Of a DNA stretch of 47,432 nt, positions 1-8,032 are shown in pieces. The stretch covers positions 1 through 47,432 of the forward strand of contig CAKSBI010000018.1 of the NCBI GenBank assembly GCA_934437985.1, given 5' to 3'. The stretch is from an uncultured Lachnospiraceae bacterium (lineage in GTDB: Bacteria; Bacillota; Clostridia; Lachnospirales; Lachnospiraceae). The position numbers were made by a program, and so were the translations under genes. The stretch's first letter is position 1. Each line of letters begins with the position of its first letter. A model generated the notes under the pieces. It had not been told where the DNA came from and made no database searches. It saw only the letters and a list, made by a program, of their open reading frames with translations.

Positions 1-66
1 GGGTAGCCTATTTCTTGTGCCTATTTTTCAATTCTTAAATTTCTTCAAAAAGTACTTGACTTTTTA

Positions 67-408
67 TTAGTAGGCTCCTAATTCCAAAATAAAATCTTTC
101 ATGTTTCTGATTAAAGCTTTTCGCAAATCATTCTCATGAAACTCATTTGGCAAATCCAAAAATTCCATAACATAGGAATCCAAAAATGGGTTTTCTCCCA
201 ACTTTTTAACTGATTCTGGTAACATAGTTTCCTTTGATAACATATATCTTTCATAATATCCACTATCCAACTGTCTCTCCAGCTGTCTTTTAGAATAGTT
301 TTCCTTGATACATAGACGGATATAGAACTCCTTTTCCTCATCTATCTTGCATCCAGACATTATCAGCAAGTGATTCGTCCAGCTAATTTGTGACACCAGT
401 GGTGTCAC
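67..408 (-). pseudogene. Truncated DUF1016 (PDDEXK/YhcG-type) nuclease fragment
   Basis: The 113-residue reading frame matches the N-terminal helical region of DUF1016 proteins. The visible hallmarks are a QISW start, an EFYIR segment, RQLERQL, GYYER, a conserved PYVMEFL-like stretch (here DSYVMEFLDLP), then FILELG. In intact family members LELG is followed by GFAFVG-like sequence and a C-terminal PDDEXK-type nuclease domain; here the frame stops two residues after LELG, so the nuclease half is missing. The N-terminus is also short. The frame begins at a GTG inside a 23-bp palindrome, with no ribosome binding site. It lies in an AT-rich junk zone beside a transposase remnant. I read it as a decayed gene; function is not expected. 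Confidence 0.7.
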
Positions 409-410
409 AA
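388..410. repeat. Perfect 23-bp palindrome at the 5' end of the DUF1016 fragment
   Basis: The arms TTGTGACACCA and TGGTGTCACAA are exact reverse complements around a single central G. The palindrome covers the first codons of the truncated DUF1016 frame and is not explained by the coding sequence, since family members show no conserved residues there. It could be a recombination junction, a protein binding site or the end of a lost element. Confidence 0.6.
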
Positions 411-543
411 TTTCATTTTTACCATTTTAGCGAGAAATTATAAACTTTTTTCAAAATCACTATATTTTAATTATATCAAGACTCGCCGCTCCTCTCAATT
501 ACTTTTTCCGTAAGTAGATAATAATCCGTATCTGTCCGCACAC

Positions 544-933
544 TCATCTTTTTGATACACTAACAATACTGTTTAACTGGGAGATAAGTTCATAATGATT
601 ATCCTTTGCAGCATCAATATTTTCCTTACTTGAATAGGCTTTGTCACCAATCACAGTTTCAACTTTCATTCCAGCAGCTCTGCTTTTCCGAACCAAAGCT
701 GGTAATTCTTTTCCGTCTGTTTTTTCACCACTGGTAATGGTCGCGGCTGTAATAATTTGTTCCTCCGTCATAGCTATATGTGTTTTATATCCGAAGAAAG
801 AAGTATCCGCTGTTTTGTGTCCAGTCTTTGCATCATTATCTTTTGAAGTTTCCAAATGTTCAAGATCATCATTGACAGATTCCTCCAAGTGGATATATTC
901 CATCTTATAAAAGGACAGAATTAACCGATGCAT
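544..933 (-). pseudogene. IS1182-family transposase remnant
   Basis: The 129-residue frame carries the central DDE region of IS1182-type transposases: KTGHKTADTSFFGYKTH, then ITAATITSGEKTDGKEL, then the catalytic-Asp segment VIGDKAYSSKENI. Full-length members are about 450–550 residues. Here the N-terminal third and everything after the middle Asp, including the last catalytic Glu, are absent. A stop lies upstream of the first Met and another just after SVSKR. I find no terminal inverted repeats around it. It is a dead fragment showing that this corner has received mobile DNA. Confidence 0.75.
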
Positions 934-1061
934 TGCATAGAAAATTTGGTTTCAGAACGTATTATAAATTTATTACCAAGTCATCTATGAGAACAATTAT
1001 TAAAGAAACCAAACAGATTAAATCAAAAAATCATAATATAGCACATATCGTTACGAAAAGA

Positions 1062-1105
1062 AAAATGGCTACAACGCCCATGTTTACTGGTGATGTAGCC
1101 ATTTT
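1062..1105. repeat. 12-bp perfect inverted repeat (hairpin)
   Basis: AAAATGGCTACA at 1062–1073 is exactly complementary to TGTAGCCATTTT at 1094–1105, with a 20-nt loop. The A and T ends would let it work as a terminator in either direction. No intact gene abuts it; the nearest is the XRE gene that starts 111 bases later. It may be the terminator of a lost gene or a relic of a small element. Confidence 0.5.
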
Positions 1106-1216
1106 ATACATTTCTAACTGTCAAAGATGGGATTATATCATGTAATATTGTTTTATCAATAATGATTTTTTAGACTTTGTAACAGAATTATTCAATTAAA
1201 TTATGAAAGAAGAGCA

Positions 1217-1552
1217 ATGAATAATATTAATAATAACGATTACAACCTTGAAGTTGGTACACGGATTCGTAACATCAGAGAGTCTCTTAACATGACAAGG
1301 GAACAATTCAGCGAACTTTGTGATATTTCTGACAGTTTTCTTTCCGCGATAGAACTTGGCAAAAAAAGTTTAACTGTTAAAACACTTAAAAAAATCTGTC
1401 AGGCGGCCAATTACAGTGCTGATTACGTTGTGTTTGGTGATAATGATAACATTGCAACCCGCAATATTTTACACATTATCGACTCAATTCCAACAAACAA
1501 ACGTGATTCAGCACTTATTATATTGCGCGAATATGCAAAAGCGGTTAAATAA
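1217..1552 (+). CDS. XRE-family helix-turn-helix transcriptional regulator
   Basis: A 111-residue protein with a Cro/C1-type HTH at about residues 12–67: VGTRIRNIRESLNMTREQF, then LCDISDSFLSAIELGKKSLTV as turn and recognition helix, then TLKKICQAANYSADYVVFG. The C-terminal 40 residues look helical and resemble the short tail of small XRE regulators in Clostridia. A GAAAGAAGAG purine stretch lies just before the ATG. There is no co-directional neighbour: upstream is decayed DNA and downstream is the convergent hydratase gene. The target is unknown. It may regulate itself or be left from a mobile element; its position at the edge of a scrap zone favours an accessory origin. Confidence 0.8.
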   Translation: MNNINNNDYNLEVGTRIRNIRESLNMTREQFSELCDISDSFLSAIELGKKSLTVKTLKKICQAANYSADYVVFGDNDNIATRNILHIIDSIPTNKRDSALIILREYAKAVK

Positions 1553-1602
1553 TCCGTCGGATGCAGGCAGACCTGTATCTGCCCCATTAACTCCGCCGGA
1601 AC

Positions 1603-1667
1603 AAAAAAATAATGCCCACGTTATCAGACCTGCCATCAATTCAGCACCAGTCATTTAACGTGAGCAT
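1603..1667 (-). terminator. Rho-independent terminator of the hydratase gene
   Basis: Read on the minus strand, arms at 1656–1667 and 1612–1623 form a 12-bp stem with one G·U pair. It is followed directly by a run of seven U (A-run 1603–1609 on the plus strand). The loop is long, about 32 nt, and may fold further. It sits 70 bases past the hydratase stop. Confidence 0.65.
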
Positions 1668-1737
1668 ATTTAAATGTCATCTGTTATATTATATTTTACA
1701 TATCCGCTTCTATAATTTTATATTATTTTCAAATATC

Positions 1738-4029
1738 TTACGCCCTGTTGTAGTTGATAAGACAACCCTTAAGGATAATCTCTCTCTCATCATCTGTAAG
1801 ATTACCAAGTGTAAACTCACACTCAACAAGTGAATCCCTGACAACATACGCCTTAACCGTATCCACATGCTTCTTAACAGCATCTGCAATTCCCGGTATG
1901 AATATATAATCTCCATTGGCAAATGGAAGCTTTTCATGGTCACCTGCATATATGAAAGGAAGCATTCCCCAGTTGATAAGGTTGGAGCGGTATCTCTTAG
2001 TTGCATACTCATTAGCTATATTGGCAAGTCCGCCAAGTACACGCTGGCATGATGCAGCCTGCTCCCTCGCAGAACCATCACCCGGCTTGACTGCAAATAT
2101 TGTACTTCCAAGACCAACTGTATCAATATCTATGTCCTTAAATCTGTCATCTGCTGTTACTACCCTGTAAGCATCCCCAAATTCTGAATCAGCAGGTGAT
2201 GCCCCATTCTGTCTTGCTGTCTCAACTTCCCTTACAGCCTTTGCCCTTCCAACATACTCAGGATCCTTACGTGAAAGTGCAAACTCAGCAAGTCCGAGCG
2301 GATTAGAGCGGTATGATGAAGTCTCTCCTGATGGGATAAGCTCATCTGTTGTCGTAACAGGATCATGTATCTCTGATACAACCTTAAGCATGATATTATC
2401 CGTAAGCTCTATCATTGCAGGCCAGTCCTTGATATTAGGTCCAAGCTTAATCTCTACATCCGGGTCTGCAACTCCCTTGCTGTCAAATACCCTGTTAGCA
2501 TATATTGTGCTGTCAAAATGATACTTAGGCGACGTAAATTCTACATCAATATCCGTAGCTGCTGTAAGGAAGCCCTTGTTAGCCGCAGTTGCAGCAATTG
2601 AACGTGCATCCATAAGTGCAACTGAAGATATCTGGCCATTCTGGAGCTTTGACCCCTCTCTGTTAGGGAAGTTCCTTGTCGAATGCCTGATACTGAATGC
2701 ATTGTTAGCCGGGGTATCTCCCGCACCAAAGCAAGGTCCGCAGAATGCAGTCTTAACAATCGCACCTGTCTCAAGAAGGTCAGCAAGACGTCCGTTCTTT
2801 GCAAGCTCCATATATATCGGTGTACTTGCAGGATATACGCTGAGTGTAAATTCATCAGCTCCAATGCTTCTGCCCTTAAGGATATCAGCTGCGGCACATA
2901 TATTTTCAAATCCGCCACCGGCACATCCGGCAATGATTCCCTGCTCTACATAAAGCCTGCCATCCCTGACCTTATCTTTGAGAGAATACTCAACCTGGCC
3001 ATCAAGGCTTACAAGCGCCTTCTTCTCACAGTCATCAAGGATATCCATAAGATTAGCATTAAGCTCTTCAATTGTATATGCATTGCTTGGATGGAAAGGC
3101 ATGGCGATCATTGGCTTAATCTTATCAAGCTCAACATATACCATACCATCATAGTATGCAGCATCAGCCGGATTAAGGCACTCATAATCTTCACTTCTTC
3201 CATGAATCTCATAGAATTCCTTAATCTCATCATCTGTCTTCCATATCGATGACAGACAGGTTGTCTCTGTAGTCATTACATCAACACCGATCCTGAAATC
3301 AGCACTAAGTGATGCAATACCCGGTCCAACGAATTCCATTACCTTATTATTGACATATCCGTTAGCAAATACTGCCTTGATAATCGCAAGTGCAACGTCC
3401 TGAGGTCCGACACCCTTTGCAGGGGCACCTGTCATATAGACACCTACGACACCCGGCATCTTAATATCGTATGTCTTGGAAAGAAGCTGCTTAACAAGCT
3501 CCGGTCCTCCCTCCCCGACTGCCATTGTGCCAAGCGCACCATATCTTGTGTGGCTGTCAGAGCCAAGTATCATCTTACCTCCGCCTGCAAGCATCTCCCT
3601 TGCAAACTGGTGAATGACAGCCTGATGCGGAGGAACATATATTCCACCATACTTCTTAGCACATGACAGACCAAACACATGGTCATCTTCATTAATTGTC
3701 CCACCGACCGCACACAGGCTGTTGTGGCAATTAGTAAGAACATACGGAATAGGAAACTTCTCAAGTCCTGAAGCTCTTGCTGTCTGAATAATTCCTACAA
3801 ATGTAATATCATGTGATGTAAGCTTATCAAACTTAATCTGAAGCTCCTCCATGTTACCTGACACATTATGCTTCTCAAGAATCGAATATGCCATTGTTCC
3901 TCTGGCTGCTTCTTCCTTAGTTACGCAAGCCCCTGTCATTGACTGAATCTGTTCTGCTGCTGATGCACTGTCTTCAATTACCTCTGTACCATTAATAAGA
4001 TATGCACCGCCATTACTTAATCTTATCAT
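1738..4029 (-). CDS. Aconitase-family hydratase (YbhJ-like)
   Basis: A 763-residue protein of the aconitase/[4Fe-4S] dehydratase superfamily, with all domains on one chain. Visible active-site features are GSDSHTRYG at about 155–163, a first cluster cysteine at 369 within AGCAGGG, two further cysteines at 430 and 433 within FCGPCFG, an RNFPNR basic motif near 450, and the C-terminal swivel motif GDGSAREQA that carries the catalytic serine and arginine. The classical GSCTNS around the first cysteine is replaced by GCAGGG, as I recall for the YbhJ-type branch. It probably hydrates or dehydrates a tricarboxylic or similar acid; aconitate is the usual assumption, but the substrate is not proven by sequence. 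CAGGAGG precedes the ATG by 6 bases. Transcribed alone or with the upstream ABC-F gene, 146 bases away. Confidence 0.85.
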   Translation of the reverse strand: MIRLSNGGAYLINGTEVIEDSASAAEQIQSMTGACVTKEEAARGTMAYSILEKHNVSGNMEELQIKFDKLTSHDITFVGIIQTARASGLEKFPIPYVLTNCHNSLCAVGGTINEDDHVFGLSCAKKYGGIYVPPHQAVIHQFAREMLAGGGKMILGSDSHTRYGALGTMAVGEGGPELVKQLLSKTYDIKMPGVVGVYMTGAPAKGVGPQDVALAIIKAVFANGYVNNKVMEFVGPGIASLSADFRIGVDVMTTETTCLSSIWKTDDEIKEFYEIHGRSEDYECLNPADAAYYDGMVYVELDKIKPMIAMPFHPSNAYTIEELNANLMDILDDCEKKALVSLDGQVEYSLKDKVRDGRLYVEQGIIAGCAGGGFENICAAADILKGRSIGADEFTLSVYPASTPIYMELAKNGRLADLLETGAIVKTAFCGPCFGAGDTPANNAFSIRHSTRNFPNREGSKLQNGQISSVALMDARSIAATAANKGFLTAATDIDVEFTSPKYHFDSTIYANRVFDSKGVADPDVEIKLGPNIKDWPAMIELTDNIMLKVVSEIHDPVTTTDELIPSGETSSYRSNPLGLAEFALSRKDPEYVGRAKAVREVETARQNGASPADSEFGDAYRVVTADDRFKDIDIDTVGLGSTIFAVKPGDGSAREQAASCQRVLGGLANIANEYATKRYRSNLINWGMLPFIYAGDHEKLPFANGDYIFIPGIADAVKKHVDTVKAYVVRDSLVECEFTLGNLTDDEREIILKGCLINYNRA

Positions 4030-4088
4030 GTCTGCCTCCTGATCTGTATATCCGTATTATTGTTGAACCTCATGTCAACATCCCTAAA

Positions 4089-4117
4089 AGTATACCATGT
4101 ACATACACTAAAATCAA
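4089..4117 (-). promoter_or_regulatory. Candidate promoter for the hydratase gene
   Basis: On the minus strand TTGATT (4117–4112) and TATACT (4094–4089) are separated by 17 bases, about 60 bases before the ATG. The -35 is a 4/6 match and the -10 a 5/6 match. The spacing is good but the region is AT-rich, so this is modest evidence. Confidence 0.35.
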
Positions 4118-4175
4118 TATTTCCATATTTCATGACCTGCGAAATTATCGCATGGCCAGCAATACCCAGGCTGCC

Positions 4176-6032
4176 CTATCCCCTGCTTTTCTCTATCTCC
4201 TCTGCCAGATTACTGAGATATTCCCATCTCTCCATCTTTTCTTCAAGATACTTCCCTGCTTCCTCTTTTTCTGCCGTCAGTTCATTAAGCCTCACAAAAT
4301 CCGTTGCGCACCTGATTATATCTGCATCAAGCCCTTCAATTTTCTTTTCCAGCTTCTCAATGTCTTCTTCAATCGTGTCCCACTCACGCTGCTCCTTATA
4401 TGAGAACTTAAGCTTCTTACTGTGGCTTCTGTTACCTCCGGCAGCCTTTGAACCGGCTCCCGGTACATCTGTATCTGGCTTATTGCTATTCTTAATGCCA
4501 GGGGACTGAATACTGCCTCCATTATCCCCCGGGTGCTTCAGGGCATATCCTACCTGGTAATCCGTAAATCCTCCCTCGTACTGTTCAATCACCCCATCAC
4601 CGGAATATGCAAGTATCCTTCTTACAACCCTGTCGAGAAAATAACGGTCATGTGATACCGTAATTACAATTCCCTGAAAGTTATCCAGATAACTTTCAAG
4701 TATTGTGAGCGTCCTGATATCAAGGTCATTAGTCGGCTCATCAAGTATAAGAACATTAGGTGCTGACATAAGCACACTAAGAAGATATAACCTTCTTTTT
4801 TCCCCTCCGGAAAGCTTATCAATTACCGTATACTGCATATCCGGAGTGAATAAGAATCTCTCCAGCATCTGGCCTGCACTTACAGAACCTGTGTTCGTCT
4901 TCACATATTCGGCAATATCCCTGATATAGTCAATTACACGCATACTGCCATCCATACGTTCATTTTCCTGTGAAAAATATCCTATCTTCACAGTCTGCCC
5001 TATGGTAACATCACCACTGTCAGGGCTGGCCATTCCTGTTATTATCTTAAGAAGTGTGGACTTTCCACATCCATTAGGACCAACTATCCCAAGCCTGTCG
5101 TCATTGCCAAATACATATGTAAAATTCCTGATAAGAACCTTCCCGCCATACGATTTGCTTACATTATTAATCTCTATTGTCGTTCTTCCTAGCCTTGAAT
5201 AGACAGACTCCATCTCAATATCCTTATCCGGTTCCGGGGCTTTCATATCCCTGAGTGCCTCATATCTTCCGATATGTGCCTTCTGCTTGGTTGAACGCGC
5301 CCTTGCCCCTCGCTGCATCCATGCAAGCTCTATCCTGAGAATGTTCTGTCTCTTTTTTTCTGCCGAAACTGCCTCATCAAGTCTCTTGGCCTTCTGCTCA
5401 ACGAAGCCTTCATAATTAGTATGGTAACTGTAGAGCTGTCCTTTATCAAGTTCAACAATTCTATTAGTTACACTGTCAAGAAAATATCTGTCATGTGTAA
5501 TGAGCAGCAATGCACCCCTGAACCTTTTCAGATAATCCTCAAGCCAGTCTGCCATACTGCTGTCAAGATGGTTGGTAGGCTCATCCAGAATAAGCAGGTC
5601 TGCCGTAGATAACAGAACACTTGTAAGAGCCACTCTTTTCTTCTCCCCACCGGAAAGGTTGTCTGTCTTCCGGTCAAAGTCATATATTCCAAGCCTTGTC
5701 AATATGCTTTTAGCGGCTGCGGCAATTTCCTCTTCAGAAGAAAACTGTGGCTCCTCCATGTTATCCCTTATGATACTTTCAATAACCGTATCACCCTTTA
5801 CAAACTCAGGATTCTGCGGCAGATACCTTATATACAGGTTTCTGCGCTTTACAATACTTCCGTTGTCAGCTTCACTGATTCCGGCGACAATCTTAAGTAG
5901 TGTGGACTTTCCTGTTCCGTTTATTCCTATTAATCCTATCTTTTCACTTTCATTGATACTGAATGACACATCATCAAACAGCTTCCTCCCGGTGTATGAT
6001 TTTGATAAATTCTCTATTACAACAAGGCTCAT
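4176..6032 (-). CDS. ABC-F family ATPase (Uup-like)
   Basis: A 618-residue soluble protein with two ABC ATPase domains and no membrane segments. Domain 1 has Walker A GINGTGKST, signature LSGGEKKR and Walker B LLILDEPTNHLD, with THDRYFLD. Domain 2 has GPNGCGKST, LSGGEKRR, VLILDEPTNDLD and SHDRYFLD. Between them, at about 190–290, is the charged helical linker that in ABC-F proteins reaches toward the ribosomal P-site tRNA. The C-terminal 100 residues form a Lys/Glu-rich coiled coil (EEDIEKLEKKIEGLDADI), as in Uup. ABC-F proteins act on the ribosome, relieving stalls or in some cases giving antibiotic resistance; sequence alone does not decide which. AGGAGA precedes the ATG. It begins 56 bases after pyrD and is probably co-transcribed with it. 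Confidence 0.9.
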   Translation of the reverse strand: MSLVVIENLSKSYTGRKLFDDVSFSINESEKIGLIGINGTGKSTLLKIVAGISEADNGSIVKRRNLYIRYLPQNPEFVKGDTVIESIIRDNMEEPQFSSEEEIAAAAKSILTRLGIYDFDRKTDNLSGGEKKRVALTSVLLSTADLLILDEPTNHLDSSMADWLEDYLKRFRGALLLITHDRYFLDSVTNRIVELDKGQLYSYHTNYEGFVEQKAKRLDEAVSAEKKRQNILRIELAWMQRGARARSTKQKAHIGRYEALRDMKAPEPDKDIEMESVYSRLGRTTIEINNVSKSYGGKVLIRNFTYVFGNDDRLGIVGPNGCGKSTLLKIITGMASPDSGDVTIGQTVKIGYFSQENERMDGSMRVIDYIRDIAEYVKTNTGSVSAGQMLERFLFTPDMQYTVIDKLSGGEKRRLYLLSVLMSAPNVLILDEPTNDLDIRTLTILESYLDNFQGIVITVSHDRYFLDRVVRRILAYSGDGVIEQYEGGFTDYQVGYALKHPGDNGGSIQSPGIKNSNKPDTDVPGAGSKAAGGNRSHSKKLKFSYKEQREWDTIEEDIEKLEKKIEGLDADIIRCATDFVRLNELTAEKEEAGKYLEEKMERWEYLSNLAEEIEKSRG

Positions 6033-6088
6033 GTACTATGTCTCCTGTTATTATTTAATTATGTTTCCTTATATTCTGCCGGAAACAA

Positions 6089-6988
6089 TCAAACGCATCC
6101 GATAAGCTCATTAATGTCATCTACATGATACTCTCTCATATAATCCTCAATTCCTTCAATAATCTCTATCGTAGCACCGGGATTGTTAAAGTTAGCTGTT
6201 CCGACAGCTACCATACTGGCACCCGCCATAATAAATTCAAGTGCATCCTCAGCACATGCGATTCCTCCCATGCCAATAATTGGGAGTTTCACTGCATGGC
6301 TTACCTGATATACCATTCTTACTGCAACCGGTCTGATGGCAGGGCCTGAAAGCCCCCCTGTCTTATTGGCAACTGCAAAGCATCTTCGCTTAATGTCTAT
6401 CTTCATTCCGGTGATAGTATTGATAAGCGATAATGCATCTGCCCCACCGCTCTCGGCTGCACGGGCCATCTCTGTTATATCTGTGACATTAGGACTGAGC
6501 TTCATTATTACAGGCTGCTTTGCAGCCTTTTTAACCGCTGACGTTATCTGCTCAATAGCAGCTGCATTAGTACCAAATGCAATTCCGCCTTCCTTTACAT
6601 TAGGACATGATATGTTTATCTCAAGCATATCAACGCCGGTATCACCAAGACGCTCTACAACTTCAACATAATCGTCTAACGACTTTCCGCATACATTTAC
6701 TATGATCTTAGTATCAAACTGCTTAAGATACGGAATGTCCCTCTTGATAAATAAGTCTATCCCCGGATTCTGGAGTCCGATGGCATTAATCATCCCACCA
6801 TACGTCTCTGCTATTCTGGGGGTTGGATTACCAGGCCACGGAACGTTGGCAACTCCCTTTGTTGTAACAGCACCAAGCCTTGAAAGATCAACGAATTCGC
6901 CATATTCCATTCCCGAACCAAATGTTCCGGAAGCAGTTGTTACCGGAACCTTCATCTCAACTCCGGCAATATTTACTTTCATATTCAT
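6089..6988 (-). CDS. pyrD: Dihydroorotate dehydrogenase type 1B, catalytic subunit
   Basis: A 299-residue FMN-binding TIM-barrel enzyme that oxidises dihydroorotate to orotate in pyrimidine synthesis. Visible are the N-terminal TTASGTFGSG, substrate-loop residues NAIGLQNPG, NISCPNVK carrying the catalytic cysteine of class 1 enzymes, VIMKLSPNVTDI, and C-terminal FMN phosphate motifs GMGGIACAEDA and AVGTANF. The cysteine base (rather than serine) and the adjoining pyrK identify type 1B, which passes electrons to NAD+ through PyrK. Its start overlaps the pyrK stop by 4 bases (ATGA), indicating translational coupling. Length is normal. Confidence 0.95.
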   Translation of the reverse strand: MNMKVNIAGVEMKVPVTTASGTFGSGMEYGEFVDLSRLGAVTTKGVANVPWPGNPTPRIAETYGGMINAIGLQNPGIDLFIKRDIPYLKQFDTKIIVNVCGKSLDDYVEVVERLGDTGVDMLEINISCPNVKEGGIAFGTNAAAIEQITSAVKKAAKQPVIMKLSPNVTDITEMARAAESGGADALSLINTITGMKIDIKRRCFAVANKTGGLSGPAIRPVAVRMVYQVSHAVKLPIIGMGGIACAEDALEFIMAGASMVAVGTANFNNPGATIEIIEGIEDYMREYHVDDINELIGCV

Positions 6989-7773
6989 GAGAAATCTACC
7001 TCCTTAACATTAAATACAGGTCCATCCTTGCATATCCTCTTATTGTGTACCATGCTGTGCGAATCAATATCTGCTGACTTACATACACAGGCAAGGCAGG
7101 CACCTATTCCACACGCCATCTTCTCTTCAAGTGACACCCATGCCGGTATTCCATTTTCCTCTGCATACGCCTTGATACCTTTAAGCATCGGCATTGGTCC
7201 GCATGCAAATATTGCATCTGCCCTGATATCATTGGCTTTGACTGCATCTATTACATTTCCCTTAGTTCCATGCTTTCCATCCTCAGATGCGATATACACA
7301 TCACCATATGGCTCAAATTCTTCATTCATGAATAATACATCCCTGTAGCCAAGCACAACCTTATTATCAGCCTTAAGGTGCTCCGCAAGTCCAAGCATTG
7401 GGGGTATACCAATTCCACCACCGATGATAAGTGCTCTCTTACTGCTGTCAAAATCTGCGGTTACATCCGCATATCCGTTACCGAGAGGTCCAAGTACAGC
7501 TGCATATTCTCCAGGCTCCTTTGCAGCAAGCTCCGCTGTTCCTTTTCCTGCTATACGGAATACAAGTCTTATCGCACCTTTTTTTGTATCATAATCACAT
7601 ATACTGATCGGACGTGGCAAAAGCTCACTTTTACTGTCTGTATATACCGATACAAACTGCCCCGGCTTCGCCTGCGCAGCAATATCCCCGGACTCTATCC
7701 ACATACTTACAATATCATCTGCAAGATATTCTTTTGATATGATCCTATATGGTTTTTTGTTAATAATTGACAT
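6985..7773 (-). CDS. pyrK: Dihydroorotate dehydrogenase electron transfer subunit
   Basis: A 262-residue ferredoxin-reductase-like protein that takes electrons from PyrD via a [2Fe-2S] cluster and FAD to NAD+. The N-terminal FAD domain shows LLPRPISICDYD, the NAD domain shows IIGGGIGIPPMLGLA, and the C-terminal cluster motif CGIGACLACVC supplies the cysteines. It is the first gene of pyrK-pyrD, with a TAGGAGGT ribosome binding site, a near-consensus promoter 130 bases upstream and a hairpin in the leader. No other pyr gene lies in the window, so the rest of the pathway is elsewhere. Confidence 0.93.
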   Translation of the reverse strand: MSIINKKPYRIISKEYLADDIVSMWIESGDIAAQAKPGQFVSVYTDSKSELLPRPISICDYDTKKGAIRLVFRIAGKGTAELAAKEPGEYAAVLGPLGNGYADVTADFDSSKRALIIGGGIGIPPMLGLAEHLKADNKVVLGYRDVLFMNEEFEPYGDVYIASEDGKHGTKGNVIDAVKANDIRADAIFACGPMPMLKGIKAYAEENGIPAWVSLEEKMACGIGACLACVCKSADIDSHSMVHNKRICKDGPVFNVKEVDFS

Positions 7774-7858
7774 TTTCTACCTCCTATATTAATTTTAATG
7801 TGAATCCTCATTATCATTTATATTTTTTCACTATCACATTTTTATCCATTCATATAAT

Positions 7859-7890
7859 AATCCTGCGATATGCGGATATATGGCAGGATT
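7859..7890 (-). promoter_or_regulatory. Hairpin at the 5' end of the pyrK leader
   Basis: AATCCTGC and GCAGGATT form a perfect 8-bp stem around 16 bases that contain a further ATAT/ATAT pairing. From the predicted start near 7898 the hairpin would be at the very 5' end of the pyrK mRNA. No U-run follows, so it is not a terminator in this form. A second AGGATT lies further down the leader (on the plus strand, TGAATCCTCA at 7801–7810) and could pair with the same arm. Transcript stabilisation or a switch are both possible. Confidence 0.4.
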
Positions 7891-7904
7891 GTGACCCAGA
7901 CATT

Positions 7905-7933
7905 ATTATATTATTTAACACAAAAATGTGCAA
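7905..7933 (-). promoter_or_regulatory. pyrK promoter (SigA type)
   Basis: On the minus strand TTGCAC (7933–7928) and a perfect TATAAT (7910–7905) have a 17-base spacer. The predicted start is near 7898, giving a leader of about 125 nt before pyrK. It is back to back with the argG promoter, with 16 bases between the two -35 boxes. Confidence 0.7.
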
Positions 7934-7949
7934 CTTCATTATTCAAATG

Positions 7950-7978
7950 TTGCAATATGGTGTCTGTTAGTGTATATT
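7950..7978 (+). promoter_or_regulatory. argG promoter (SigA type)
   Basis: TTGCAA (7950–7955) and TATATT (7973–7978) with a 17-base spacer, 55 bases before the argG start. Just upstream, 7935–7945 holds two ATTCA/TTCAT-like pieces that recall half-sites of ArgR boxes, but they are not in the inverted arrangement, so ArgR control is only suggested. Confidence 0.65.
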
Positions 7979-8032
7979 TAGATGTGGTTGAATTTATATA
8001 ATATTTACTATAATTTAAGGAGGTCATACATT

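Noticed and set aside
933..1145. 70-codon plus-strand ORF next to the IS1182 remnant
   Set aside because: Low-complexity Lys/Ile composition, contains the 12-bp hairpin, no ribosome binding site and no family similarity.
7774..7904. PyrR attenuator in the pyrK leader
   Set aside because: There is a hairpin but no terminator with a U-run and no recognisable PyrR-binding loop.
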